A stretch of DNA of 64,000 nt, from positions 2,170,001-2,234,000 of the forward strand of contig NZ_CP023694.1 in assembly GCF_008705135.1 (NCBI RefSeq), in the 5' to 3' direction. Of the stretch, positions 25,975 to 33,864 are shown in pieces. A program made the translations under genes and the position numbers. The notes below the pieces were generated by a model. The model was not told where the DNA came from. It searched no databases and saw only the letters and a program-made list of their open reading frames with translations. The stretch is from Streptomyces coeruleorubidus (GTDB lineage: Bacteria; Actinomycetota; Actinomycetes; Streptomycetales; Streptomycetaceae). Within the stretch, counting starts at the first letter, position 1. Each line of letters begins with the position of its first letter.

Positions 25975-27243
25975 GTGACGGACATCGTCGACGAGCTGAA
26001 GTGGCGCGGGCTGTTCGCCCTGTCCACTGACGAGGACGCTTTGCGCAAGGCGCTCGCGGACGGTCCCGTCACGTTCTATTGCGGCTTCGACCCGACGGCG
26101 CCGTCGCTGCACGTGGGGCACCTGGTGCAGGTGCTGACCGTGCGGCGGCTCCAGCAGGCCGGTCACCGGCCGCTGGCGCTGGTCGGCGGTGCCACGGGCC
26201 TGATCGGCGACCCGCGTCCGACCGCGGAGCGCACGCTGAACGACCCGGAGACGGTCGGCGGCTGGGTCGGCAAGCTGCGCTCCCAGATCGAGCCGTTCCT
26301 GGACTTCGAGGGCGAGAACGCGGCCGTCATGGTCAACAACCTCGACTGGACGGAGAACCTCTCCGCGATCGAGTTCCTCCGGGACATCGGCAAGCACTTC
26401 CGCGTCAACAAGATGCTGACCAAGGACTCCGTCGCCCGGCGCCTGGAGTCCTCCGAGGGCATCAGCTACACGGAGTTCAGCTACCAGCTCCTCCAGGGCA
26501 TGGACTTCCTCCAGCTCTACCGGAGGTACGGCTGCACCCTCCAGCAGGGCGGCAGCGACCAGTGGGGCAACCTCACGGCGGGCCTGGACCTGATCCACCG
26601 GCTGGAGCCGGACGCCACGGTGCACGCCATGGCGACGCCGCTGATGACCAAGGCGGACGGCACCAAGTTCGGCAAGACCGAGGGCGGCGCCGTCTGGCTC
26701 GACCCGGAGATGACGACGCCGTACGCGTTCTACCAGTTCTGGCTGAACGTGGACGACCGGGACGTCTCGAAGTACATGCGCATCCTGTCCTTCCGCTCCC
26801 GTGCGGAGCTCGAGGAGCTGGAGAAGCAGACCGAGGAGCGTCCGCAGGCCCGTGCCGCGCAGCGTGCGCTGGCCGAGGAGCTGACCACGCTGGTGCACGG
26901 CGCCGACCAGACGGCCGCCGTGATCGCCGCGTCCAAGGCCCTCTTCGGGCAGGGCGAGCTGGCGGAGCTCGACGAGCGGACACTGGCCGCGGCCCTGTCG
27001 GAGGTGCCGCACATCCAGGTCGCCGAGCTCGGACCGGTCGTCGACCTGTTCGCCGAGGTCGGCCTGGTGGCCAGCAAGTCGGCCGCGCGGCGCACGGTCA
27101 AGGAGGGCGGCGCCTACGTGAACAACGTCAAGGTCGCCGGCGAGGACGCGGTCCCCGCCAAGGAGGACCTGCTGCACGGCCGCTGGCTGGTGCTGCGCCG
27201 GGGCAAGAAGAACCTGGCGGCGGTGGAGGTCACCGGCGCCTGA
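25975..27243 (+). CDS. tyrS: Tyrosyl-tRNA synthetase
   Basis: 422 aa. Class I signature HVGH (residues 46-49) and the KMSKS-equivalent KFGKT near 230. Tyrosine-pocket residues appear in [15 protein letters not shown] and QGGSDQWGN; the C-terminal S4 RNA-binding domain (about 355-415) has [17 protein letters not shown]. It charges tRNA-Tyr in the cytoplasm and is presumably essential. The GTG start at 25975 has AAGGAGA (25959-25965). No T-box leader is present in the 56-base gap after the TldE gene. A terminator follows. Confidence 0.97.
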   Translation: MTDIVDELKWRGLFALSTDEDALRKALADGPVTFYCGFDPTAPSLHVGHLVQVLTVRRLQQAGHRPLALVGGATGLIGDPRPTAERTLNDPETVGGWVGKLRSQIEPFLDFEGENAAVMVNNLDWTENLSAIEFLRDIGKHFRVNKMLTKDSVARRLESSEGISYTEFSYQLLQGMDFLQLYRRYGCTLQQGGSDQWGNLTAGLDLIHRLEPDATVHAMATPLMTKADGTKFGKTEGGAVWLDPEMTTPYAFYQFWLNVDDRDVSKYMRILSFRSRAELEELEKQTEERPQARAAQRALAEELTTLVHGADQTAAVIAASKALFGQGELAELDERTLAAALSEVPHIQVAELGPVVDLFAEVGLVASKSAARRTVKEGGAYVNNVKVAGEDAVPAKEDLLHGRWLVLRRGKKNLAAVEVTGA

Positions 27244-27250
27244 GTGCGCG

Positions 27251-27294
27251 GGCGAAGGGGGCGGTCGCCGGGGACGGAGACCGCCCCCTTCGCC
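27251..27294 (+). terminator. Terminator after tyrS
   Basis: Arms ggcgaagggggcggtc (27251-27266) and gaccgcccccttcgcc (27279-27294) form a perfect 16-bp stem with a 12-base loop. Confidence 0.85.
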
Positions 27295-27303
27295 GTGTGC
27301 CCG

Positions 27304-27579
27304 TTATGCCCTTCGTCTGCTTCCCCTGGCCGCCGTCCAGGCCCGGTCGCCGAGACCGACGAGGATGACCGCCATCACCAGCTGGAACACGTGCCGCCAC
27401 CAGTCGATGCCCGCTGTGGCGTCGACACCGGCCGCCCGGGCGATGGCGTTGCCGGCGATGGCGCCGATCATGCCCAGGATGACGGTCAGCCACAGGGGGA
27501 CGTGCTGCTTGCCCGGAATGATCGCCTTGGCGAGCAGACCGAGTACCAGTCCCACGATGATCGCCCACAACCAGCCCAT
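27304..27579 (-). CDS. GlsB/YeaQ/YmgE family stress-response membrane protein
   Basis: 91 aa, three membrane segments: WLWAIIVGLVLGLLAKAI (3-20), LWLTVILGMIGAIAGNAIA (29-47) and WRHVFQLVMAVILVGLG (61-77). The GLLAKAIIPGKQ loop is diagnostic of the transglycosylase-associated (YeaQ) family. Members are stress-induced small membrane proteins of unknown mechanism. It is convergent with tyrS across the terminator. Confidence 0.9.
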   Translation of the reverse strand: MGWLWAIIVGLVLGLLAKAIIPGKQHVPLWLTVILGMIGAIAGNAIARAAGVDATAGIDWWRHVFQLVMAVILVGLGDRAWTAARGSRRRA

Positions 27580-27822
27580 CGCTGCCTCCTCGTACGGCTC
27601 GACGTGAGCACTACGCCCAGTGTCGGCCCAGGTGCCCTACGCCGCATGCCGGGCGTGGCCGTACGCGGCACGGACCAGTCCGTTCGCCCGGGCCGGAGCG
27701 GCCCCGGTCTCGTAGCCGACGCAGGCGCGGCGTAACGTGGAAGCTGTCCCGGCCAGGTTCCCCGGCCGGCCGAGGACGGCTACGGGGCGGGGAGATCCGA
27801 TACGGGCGGATGGTGGAATGCG
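27580..27822. promoter_or_regulatory. Divergent intergenic region
   Basis: It lies between the YeaQ-like gene (-) and the DUF3099 gene (+). No gene or clear operator was seen; promoters for both are expected here. Confidence 0.3.
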
Positions 27823-28218
27823 ATGCGGAAGCAGCATGGCGACGGACATGCCCAGGTGTTCCGGATCACCGGCGCCCGGGCCGGACTCCAGGAGGACGTC
27901 CGCGGGCGGCAGCGCCGGTACGTGATCTCGATGACGGTCCGCACGATCTCCGTGATCCTCGCGGCCACGCTCTGGAACGTCGAACGGCACGTCGCCGCCG
28001 TGGCGTTGGTGCTCGGGCTGGTGCTGCCGTACATCGCGGTGGTGATCGCGAACGCCGGGCGTGAAAACGCGCCGTCTCTGCCGTCGACGTTCGTGGTGCC
28101 GCCGGTGCGGCCGATGATCGCGCCGCCGGGGACGCAGGACTCTCCCGAGGAATCCGTCGCGGAAGACGCCGTGTCCGGGACGGTGCCGGGGGCACGGACC
28201 GAGTCGCAGGAGCGGTAG
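27823..28218 (+). CDS. DUF3099 domain membrane protein
   Basis: 131 aa. The conserved N-terminal stretch (QVFRITGARAGLQEDVRGRQRRYVISM) is followed by two membrane helices (TVRTISVILAATLW and VAAVALVLGLVLPYIAVVIANAG). A proline- and acid-rich tail follows. The family is actinobacterial, of unknown function, and usually chromosomal core. ATG 27823 starts the family N-terminus. No operon partner is visible. Confidence 0.85.
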   Translation: MRKQHGDGHAQVFRITGARAGLQEDVRGRQRRYVISMTVRTISVILAATLWNVERHVAAVALVLGLVLPYIAVVIANAGRENAPSLPSTFVVPPVRPMIAPPGTQDSPEESVAEDAVSGTVPGARTESQER

Positions 28219-28366
28219 GGGCGCTTGGGGGCGATCACAAACGGAAGTCATCTTCCCGCCAAGCTCAAGAAAAGCTCAGATCAATCATGCTGTTCAGGTG
28301 CCGGGCCCGGGGTTACCCGTGACATACTTCGTACGCGCTCCGCATCCCCCGTCGGAGCGACGGACC

Positions 28367-28409
28367 GACGCCGGGCAGCTCCCCCCGTGGCTGCTCGGCG
28401 TCGCCTTTT
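28367..28409 (+). terminator. Intrinsic terminator immediately upstream of a gene
   Basis: Arms gacgccgggcagc (28367-28379) and gctgctcggcgtc (28390-28402) form a 13-bp stem with one G-U pair and a 10-base loop. CTTTTC follows. It ends only about 25 bases before the next start codon (GTG 28435), so it may be an attenuator in that gene's leader rather than the end of DUF3099. Confidence 0.7.
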
Positions 28410-28434
28410 CTGTGTGCAGTGGTGAGACAAAGCA

Positions 28435-28650
28435 GTGAGTGACGAGACGCCCATCTGTTCCGCGAAGGGCTGCCGTGCGGATGCCGTGTGGGTGCTGGCG
28501 TGGAACAACCCGAAGATCCATACGCCGGAGCGGCGCAAGACGTGGCTCGCGTGCGAAGAGCATCGCGAGCATCTGTCGCAGTTCCTCGGGGTGCGGGGTT
28601 TCTTGAAGGACGTGGTGCTTCTCAAGGAGTGGGAAGCGACCGAAGGCTGA
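28435..28650 (+). CDS. Small conserved zinc-binding-like protein (71 aa)
   Basis: No named domain. The residues CSAKGC (8-13) and CEEH (near 42-45) together suggest a CX4C...CX2H zinc site. The rest is DAVWVLAWNNPKIHTPERRKTWLACEEHREHL-like and compact, and the C-terminal helix is FLKDVVLLKEWEA. It is cytoplasmic. The GTG start at 28435 has no good ribosome-binding site and is preceded by a terminator-like hairpin. Convergent with moaA. Confidence 0.78.
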   Translation: MSDETPICSAKGCRADAVWVLAWNNPKIHTPERRKTWLACEEHREHLSQFLGVRGFLKDVVLLKEWEATEG

Positions 28651-28670
28651 GGCCTCGCGCCTGAGTACCT

Positions 28671-29660
28671 CTAACCACCGATCGCCGACATGGGCCGGTC
28701 CGGCTGCACGAAGGTCGGGTCGTCCAGGCCCGCTCCCGCCTTCTTGCCCCACATCGCCAGGCGCCAGATGCGGGCGATCTCCTCGTCCGGGGCGTCCGAG
28801 CGCAGGGCGGCGCGCAGGTCGGTCTCCTCCTGGGCGAACAGGCACGTGCGTACCTGTCCGTCGGCCGTGAGGCGAGTGCGGTCGCAGGCCGCGCAGAACG
28901 GGCGGGTGACCGAGGCGATCACGCCGACGACATGCGGCCCGCCGTCGACGAGCCAGCGCTCCGCCGGTGCCGAGCCGCGCGCCTCCTCGCCCTCGGCGGT
29001 CAGCTCGAAGCGCGTGCGCAGGGAGGTCAGGATGTCGCCCGCCGTGATCATGCCGTCGCGCTTCCAGCCGTGCTGGGCGTCCAGGGGCATCTGCTCGATG
29101 AAGCGCAGCTCGTAGTCGTGCTCCACGGCCCAGGCGAGGAGGTCGGGGGCCTCGTCGTCGTTGAGGCCCGGCATCAGGACCGAGTTGACCTTGACCGGCG
29201 TGAGGCCCGCGTCGCGCGCGGCGTGCAGGCCTTCGATGACGTCCTTGTGGCGGTCGCGGCGGGTGAGGGTCTTGAAGACGTCCGGGCGGAGCGTGTCGAG
29301 GGAGACGTTGACCCGGTCCAGGCCCGCCGCCTTCAGGGCGGCCGCCGTGCGCTTGAGGCCGATGCCGTTGGTGGTGAGGGACATCTGGGGGCGAGGTTCG
29401 AGGGCCGCGACGCGCTCGACGATGCCGACCAGGCCCGGGCGCAGCAGGGGCTCGCCACCGGTGAAGCGGACCTCCTCGATACCGAGGGAGGTGACCGCGA
29501 TGTCGATCAGGCGGACGATCTCGTCGTCCGTGAGCAGGTCCGGCTTGGCCAGCCACTGCAAACCCTCCTCGGGCATGCAGTACGTGCAGCGCAGATTGCA
29601 CCGGTCGGTCAGCGAGACCCTCAGGTCGGTGGCCACTCGGCCGTAGGTGTCGATGAGCAC
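28671..29660 (-). CDS. moaA: GTP 3',8-cyclase (molybdenum cofactor synthesis)
   Basis: 329-aa radical-SAM enzyme. The N-terminal cluster is CNLRCTYC (Cys21/25/28); the C-terminal second [4Fe-4S] site is PFCAACDRTRLTADGQVRTC. The protein ends in the double glycine (AIGG) that inserts into the active site. It converts GTP to 3',8-cyclo-GTP, the first step of molybdopterin synthesis. The GTG start at 29660 is preceded by GGGAGGGG; the open frame beyond it runs into a repeat element and is spurious. No other moa genes are adjacent. Confidence 0.96.
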   Translation of the reverse strand: MLIDTYGRVATDLRVSLTDRCNLRCTYCMPEEGLQWLAKPDLLTDDEIVRLIDIAVTSLGIEEVRFTGGEPLLRPGLVGIVERVAALEPRPQMSLTTNGIGLKRTAAALKAAGLDRVNVSLDTLRPDVFKTLTRRDRHKDVIEGLHAARDAGLTPVKVNSVLMPGLNDDEAPDLLAWAVEHDYELRFIEQMPLDAQHGWKRDGMITAGDILTSLRTRFELTAEGEEARGSAPAERWLVDGGPHVVGVIASVTRPFCAACDRTRLTADGQVRTCLFAQEETDLRAALRSDAPDEEIARIWRLAMWGKKAGAGLDDPTFVQPDRPMSAIGG

Positions 29661-29768
29661 GTGGGCCCCCTCCCTCGACGCGGATCGTGCCCGGAGCCAT
29701 GTTTCCCCGGCACCTGCGAGCCTACGTGACACCACTGACATCACCACAGGCCCGATCCCACGACGCGG

Positions 29769-29816
29769 GACGCGGCCGCGTCGCAGGGACCTGGAGGTTC
29801 CTACGACGCGGCCGCG
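29769..29816. repeat. Repeated NotI-type palindrome upstream of moaA
   Basis: GACGCGGCCGCGTC (29769-29782, perfect 14-bp palindrome) recurs as GACGCGGCCGCG at 29805-29816, 36 bases away, in the noncoding stretch between moaA and the MITE-like element. Confidence 0.6.
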
Positions 29817-29831
29817 CGAGGGAGTTCGTGC

Positions 29832-30043
29832 TAGGGGGTGTCCGCAAAGTCCCGCCTGCCTCGCGACGCCCGGCACGCTCCCCCACTGCCTTAAGGGCGT
29901 GGGAGGTGCCCCCACTCGCCGCACCGGCCGAACACCCGCGTACAACCAGTACGCGGGCGTCCGCCCGGCACGCCGAGAGCACGCACCGGACGCCGCGAGG
30001 CCCGCCCTCCGGGCGGACGACGGGACTTTACGGACACCCCCTA
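29832..30043. mobile_element. MITE-like element with TA duplication and long imperfect inverted repeats
   Basis: TAGGGGGTGTCCGCAAAGTC at 29832 and its near-complement (GACTTTACGGACACCCCCTA) ending at 30043 flank about 212 bases with no transposase. The terminal repeats are about 23 bases and continue into an imperfect palindrome over most of the element (for example CCTCGCGACGCC near 29858 against GACGCCGCGAGG near 29990). A TA at both ends fits IS630/Tc1-type TA duplication, though an IS5-like origin is possible. The stop codon of the symporter gene lies exactly at its right end. Confidence 0.75.
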
Positions 30044-31666
30044 GTGGGCGCCGGTGCCGGTCAGCGACCGGACCTCCAGCTCGGCGAACTTCTTGGCGTC
30101 CGGCTCTTCCTTGGACAGGACCGTGCCGAGCCAGCCCATGAGGAAGCCGAACGGGATGGAGATGATGCCCGGGTTCTTCAGCGGGAACCAGGCGAAGTCG
30201 ACCTCGGGGAACATCGCCTTGGGGTCGCCGGAGACGACGGGCGAGAACAGCACCAGGCCGACGGCGACGATCAGACCGCCGTAGATCGACCACAGGGCGC
30301 CCTGGGTGGTGAACCGCTTCCAGAACAAGCTGTAGAGGATCGTCGGCAGGTTGGCGGAGGCCGCGACCGCGAAGGCGAGCGCGACCAGGCCGGCCACGTT
30401 CAGGTCGCGGGCGAGGGCGCCGAGGCCGATGGAGACGACGCCGATGAAGACGGTCGCCCAGCGGGCCGCGCGGACCTCCTCGGCGCCGGAGGCCTTCCCC
30501 TTGCGGATGACGTTGGCGTAGATGTCGTGGGCGAAGGAGGACGACGAGGCGAGGGTGAGGCCGGCGACGACGGCGAGGATCGTCGCGAAGGCCACCGCCG
30601 AGATCGTGGCGAGCAGGATCGCGCCCCAGGTCGAGTCGACGCCGCCGAGGTGCAGGGCGAGCAGGGGTGCCGCCGTGTTGCCGGACGGGTTGGACGCGAT
30701 GATCTCTTCCTGCGAGATGAGCGCGGCGGCGCCGAAGCCGAGCGCGATCGTCATCAGGTAGAAGCCGCCGATGATGCCGATGGCCCAGTTCACGGACTTA
30801 CGGGCGGCCTTGGCGTCCGGCACCGTGTAGAAGCGGATCAGGATGTGCGGCAGGCCGGCGGTGCCGAGCACCAGGGCGATGCCGAGGGAGATGAAGTCCA
30901 GCTTGGAGGTGCCGGTCGCGCCGTACTGGAGGCCGGGCTCCAGGAAGGCGGCGCCCTTGCCGCTCTTCTCGGCGGCCGTGCCGAGCAGGTCGGAGATGTT
31001 GAAGTTGAACTTCAGCAGCACCAGGAAGGTGATCAGGATGGTGCCGCCGATGAGCAGCACGGCCTTGATCATCTGGACCCAGGTGGTGCCCTTCATGCCG
31101 CCGATGGAGACGTAGACGATCATCAGGACGCCGACGAGGGCGACGATGAGGATCTTGCCGGCGTCGGAGGTGATGCCGAGCAGCAGCGAGACGAGGACGC
31201 CGGCGCCGGCCATCTGGGCCAGCAGGTAGAAGATCGACACGACGATCGTGGACGTACCGGCGGCGGTGCGCACCGGGCGCTGGCGCATGCGGTACGCGAG
31301 CACGTCGCCCATGGTGTAGCGGCCGGAGTTGCGCAGCGGCTCGGCCACCAGGAGCAGGGCGACCAGCCAGGCGACCAGGAAGCCGATGGAGTAGAGGAAG
31401 CCGTCGTAGCCGAAGATGGCGATCGCGCCCGCGATGCCGAGGAACGACGCGGCCGACATGTAGTCGCCGGAGACGGCGAGGCCGTTCTGGAAGGCGCTGA
31501 ACTGGCGTCCGCCCGCGTAGAAGTCGGCGGCGTCCTTGGTCTGGCGGCCCGCCCAGATGGTGATGCCGAGGGTGGCGAGGACGAACAACGCGAACAGGGT
31601 GATGATCAGCGGGCGGTGCTGGCTGGCCTCGTTCGCGGCGAGAAGGGTCTGCTGTGCGGGGCTCAT
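30041..31666 (-). CDS. Sodium:solute symporter (acetate/ActP type)
   Basis: 541 aa, about 13 membrane segments. SSS-family landmarks are DFYAGGRQFSAFQNGLAVSGDYMSAASFLG (45-75) and GLPHILIRFYTVPDAKAAR near 290. It probably takes up acetate or another monocarboxylate driven by sodium or protons. ATG 31666 overlaps the upstream DUF485 gene by four bases (ATGA), the standard arrangement for this subgroup. The stop TAG coincides with the border of the MITE-like element, and the C-terminus (VRSLTGTGAH) looks intact. Confidence 0.93.
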   Translation of the reverse strand: MSPAQQTLLAANEASQHRPLIITLFALFVLATLGITIWAGRQTKDAADFYAGGRQFSAFQNGLAVSGDYMSAASFLGIAGAIAIFGYDGFLYSIGFLVAWLVALLLVAEPLRNSGRYTMGDVLAYRMRQRPVRTAAGTSTIVVSIFYLLAQMAGAGVLVSLLLGITSDAGKILIVALVGVLMIVYVSIGGMKGTTWVQMIKAVLLIGGTILITFLVLLKFNFNISDLLGTAAEKSGKGAAFLEPGLQYGATGTSKLDFISLGIALVLGTAGLPHILIRFYTVPDAKAARKSVNWAIGIIGGFYLMTIALGFGAAALISQEEIIASNPSGNTAAPLLALHLGGVDSTWGAILLATISAVAFATILAVVAGLTLASSSSFAHDIYANVIRKGKASGAEEVRAARWATVFIGVVSIGLGALARDLNVAGLVALAFAVAASANLPTILYSLFWKRFTTQGALWSIYGGLIVAVGLVLFSPVVSGDPKAMFPEVDFAWFPLKNPGIISIPFGFLMGWLGTVLSKEEPDAKKFAELEVRSLTGTGAH

Positions 31667-32019
31667 GCGCCGCCCTCCATCCGGGACTTGATCGCCTCGG
31701 CCTTGGGGTCGAGGTTCGCGGCGGCGTGCTTCGAGTACCACCAGGCGATGAGGAACGTGGTGAGGAACTGGGCGACGCCGAAGACGAGGGCGACGTTGAT
31801 GTTGCCGAACAGCTTGGTGCCCATGAAGCCGCCCGCGTAGTTCGACAGCAGGACGTACAGCAGGTACCAGGCGATGAAGGCGATGGTCAGCGGGAAGGCG
31901 AAGGAGCGGTAGGAGCGGCGCAGTTCACCGAACTCCGCGCTCTCCTGCACCTCGGTGAACTCCTCGGGTGAGGGGAGTTTGTGTTGCTCTTTCGAGGGGG
32001 GCGGTGCGTCGGTGGCCAC
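31663..32019 (-). CDS. DUF485 small membrane protein, symporter partner
   Basis: 118 aa. A soluble N-terminus (to about 50) leads into two membrane helices (FAFPLTIAFIAWYLLYVLLSNYAGGF and NVALVFGVAQFLTTFLIAWWYSKHA). DUF485 proteins (YjcH in E. coli) are always co-encoded with ActP-type symporters. The GTG start at 32019 has GAGGAGA seven bases upstream; an extension to 32157 lacks support. Confidence 0.92.
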   Translation of the reverse strand: MATDAPPPSKEQHKLPSPEEFTEVQESAEFGELRRSYRSFAFPLTIAFIAWYLLYVLLSNYAGGFMGTKLFGNINVALVFGVAQFLTTFLIAWWYSKHAAANLDPKAEAIKSRMEGGA

Positions 32020-32275
32020 GGAGCGTCTCCTCGCGATGACGGAAGCGGTTTTGATCAGGGACGGAGGCGAGTGTCCTCGCGCTCCTTGTCCAACGTCACG
32101 GCGGCTCGCGAGAACCGGTTCAACTGCCCGGCGTTCTTTCCGAAGTCGTTTCGGCAAAACGTTGCTGGCCAGCGAGAGCGCGGGATAGCTTCACCCTGCA
32201 CCACCTCGTCATGTACCTGCCCGAGCACCACCTGTGCCTCGGGCCGGTTTCGTTTCCGGAGGATGTGGAGACCCC
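32020..32275. promoter_or_regulatory. Divergent promoter region, symporter operon and subtilisin gene
   Basis: 256 bases with no gene. Promoters for both directions must lie here. No confident hexamers or repeats were seen. Confidence 0.3.
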
Positions 32276-33805
32276 ATGTCTCATCTGCGTTCCAGACGCC
32301 GGCTCGCTCTCGCCGTGCCCGTCGTACTGTCACTGACGGCCTCGCTGGGTTTCCTGCCCGCTGCCGCGTCGGCGGCCCCGCGCGCCGAGTCGGCCGCGCG
32401 GACGGCGGACGCGCCGAAGCTGGCGTACGTCGTCAACACCAAGGTGGACCGTCGCACGATCGCGTCGGTGGAGAAGGCGATCGGCGCGGCCGGCGGCACG
32501 GTCGTGGCCACGTACGGCCGAATCGGCGTGATCGTCGCCCACTCCTCGAACCCCGACTTCGCCAAGACCGTCCGCACGGTGCGCGGGGTCCAGTCGGCGG
32601 GTGCGACGCGGACGGCGCCGCTGGCCGCCGCGGGGACCAAGGAAGAGGGCGCGGTCGAGTACCTGACGGCCGCCCAGGCCGAGCGCACCGAGGCCGCCTC
32701 GGCGAAGACGCCCGAGAGCGAGCCCCTCGAGGCCGACCAGTGGGATCTGCGCACGATCGGCGCCGACAAGGCCGCGAAGATCAACCCGGGCAGCCGCAAG
32801 GTGACCGTCGCCGTGATCGACACCGGCGTGGACGACACCCACCCCGACATCGCCCCGAACTTCTCCGCCTCCCAGTCCGCGAACTGCGCCGGCGGCAAGC
32901 CCGACACCAGCGAGGGCGCCTGGCGGCCGTACACCCCGGAGGACTACCACGGCACGCACGTGGCCGGTGAGATCGCCGCCGCGCGCAACGGAATCGGCGT
33001 GGCAGGCGTCGCACCCGGTGTGAAGGTCTCCAGCATCAACGTGACCGACCGGGCGAACGGCCTCTTCTACCCGGAGAGCGTGGTGTGCGCGTTCGTGTTC
33101 GCCGCCGACCACGGCGTCGAGATCACGAACAACAGCTACTACGTCGACCCGTGGCTGTACAACTGCATGGACGACCCGGACCAGCGAGCCATCGTCGACG
33201 CGGTCAACAGGGCGCAGCTGTACGCGCAGAAGAAGGGCACGCTCCACGTCGCCGCGGCGGGCAACTCCAACCACGACCTGGACGCGGACGCGATCGCCGA
33301 CGCCTCCAGCCCGAACGACACCACGCCCGTCGAGCGCACCATCGACCCGCACGAGTGCTTCGACATACCGACCCAGCTGCCGGGTGTCGTCACGGTGAGC
33401 TCGACGGGCGTCGACAACGAGAAGTCGTACTTCTCGACGTACGGCAAGGGCGTCGTCGACGTCGCGGCGCCGGGCGGTGACCGGCGCTACCAGATACCGG
33501 ACACGCCCTCGAAGGACGGCCGCATCCTGTCGACCATGCCGAACGGCGCGTGGGGCTTCCTCCAGGGCACCTCGATGGCCTCCCCGCACGCCTCCGGTGT
33601 GGCCGCGCTGCTGAAGTCCAAGCACCCCTGGGCGTCCCCGGCGCAGCTCCAGGCCATGCTCAAGGCGCAGGCCGACCGGACCGCCTGCCCCGAGTCGTAC
33701 GACCAGGACGGTGACGGCACGCAGGACGCGGTGTGCGAGGGCGGCAAGCGCGTCAATGGCTTCTACGGGTACGGCATCGTCAACGCGCTGCGCGCGGTCG
33801 AGTGA
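32276..33805 (+). CDS. Secreted subtilisin-like serine protease (S8) with I9 propeptide, copy 1
   Basis: 509 aa. Signal peptide (RSRRRLALAVPVVLSLTASL...AAASA, 1-33), then inhibitor-I9-like propeptide (about 45-115) and S8 catalytic domain. The catalytic triad is Asp182 (VIDTGVDDTHPD), His225 (YHGTHVAGE) and Ser433 (GTSMASPHASG), with oxyanion Asn330 (AAAGN). The C-terminus has a calcium-loop-like DQDGDGTQDAVC. Paired cysteines suggest disulfides. Secreted proteolysis is the expected role. ATG 32276 has GGAGG about 10 bases before a second purine-rich box. A close paralogue follows 59 bases later. Confidence 0.93.
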   Translation: MSHLRSRRRLALAVPVVLSLTASLGFLPAAASAAPRAESAARTADAPKLAYVVNTKVDRRTIASVEKAIGAAGGTVVATYGRIGVIVAHSSNPDFAKTVRTVRGVQSAGATRTAPLAAAGTKEEGAVEYLTAAQAERTEAASAKTPESEPLEADQWDLRTIGADKAAKINPGSRKVTVAVIDTGVDDTHPDIAPNFSASQSANCAGGKPDTSEGAWRPYTPEDYHGTHVAGEIAAARNGIGVAGVAPGVKVSSINVTDRANGLFYPESVVCAFVFAADHGVEITNNSYYVDPWLYNCMDDPDQRAIVDAVNRAQLYAQKKGTLHVAAAGNSNHDLDADAIADASSPNDTTPVERTIDPHECFDIPTQLPGVVTVSSTGVDNEKSYFSTYGKGVVDVAAPGGDRRYQIPDTPSKDGRILSTMPNGAWGFLQGTSMASPHASGVAALLKSKHPWASPAQLQAMLKAQADRTACPESYDQDGDGTQDAVCEGGKRVNGFYGYGIVNALRAVE

Positions 33806-33864
33806 CGCGCGTTTCCCAGACCTCCCGCACAGCCCGCTCGTACCGCGAACGAACTGGAGACACC

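Noticed and set aside
29722..29982. Minus-strand ORF inside the MITE-like element
   Set aside because: Low-complexity repeat-derived frame without start signal or family features.
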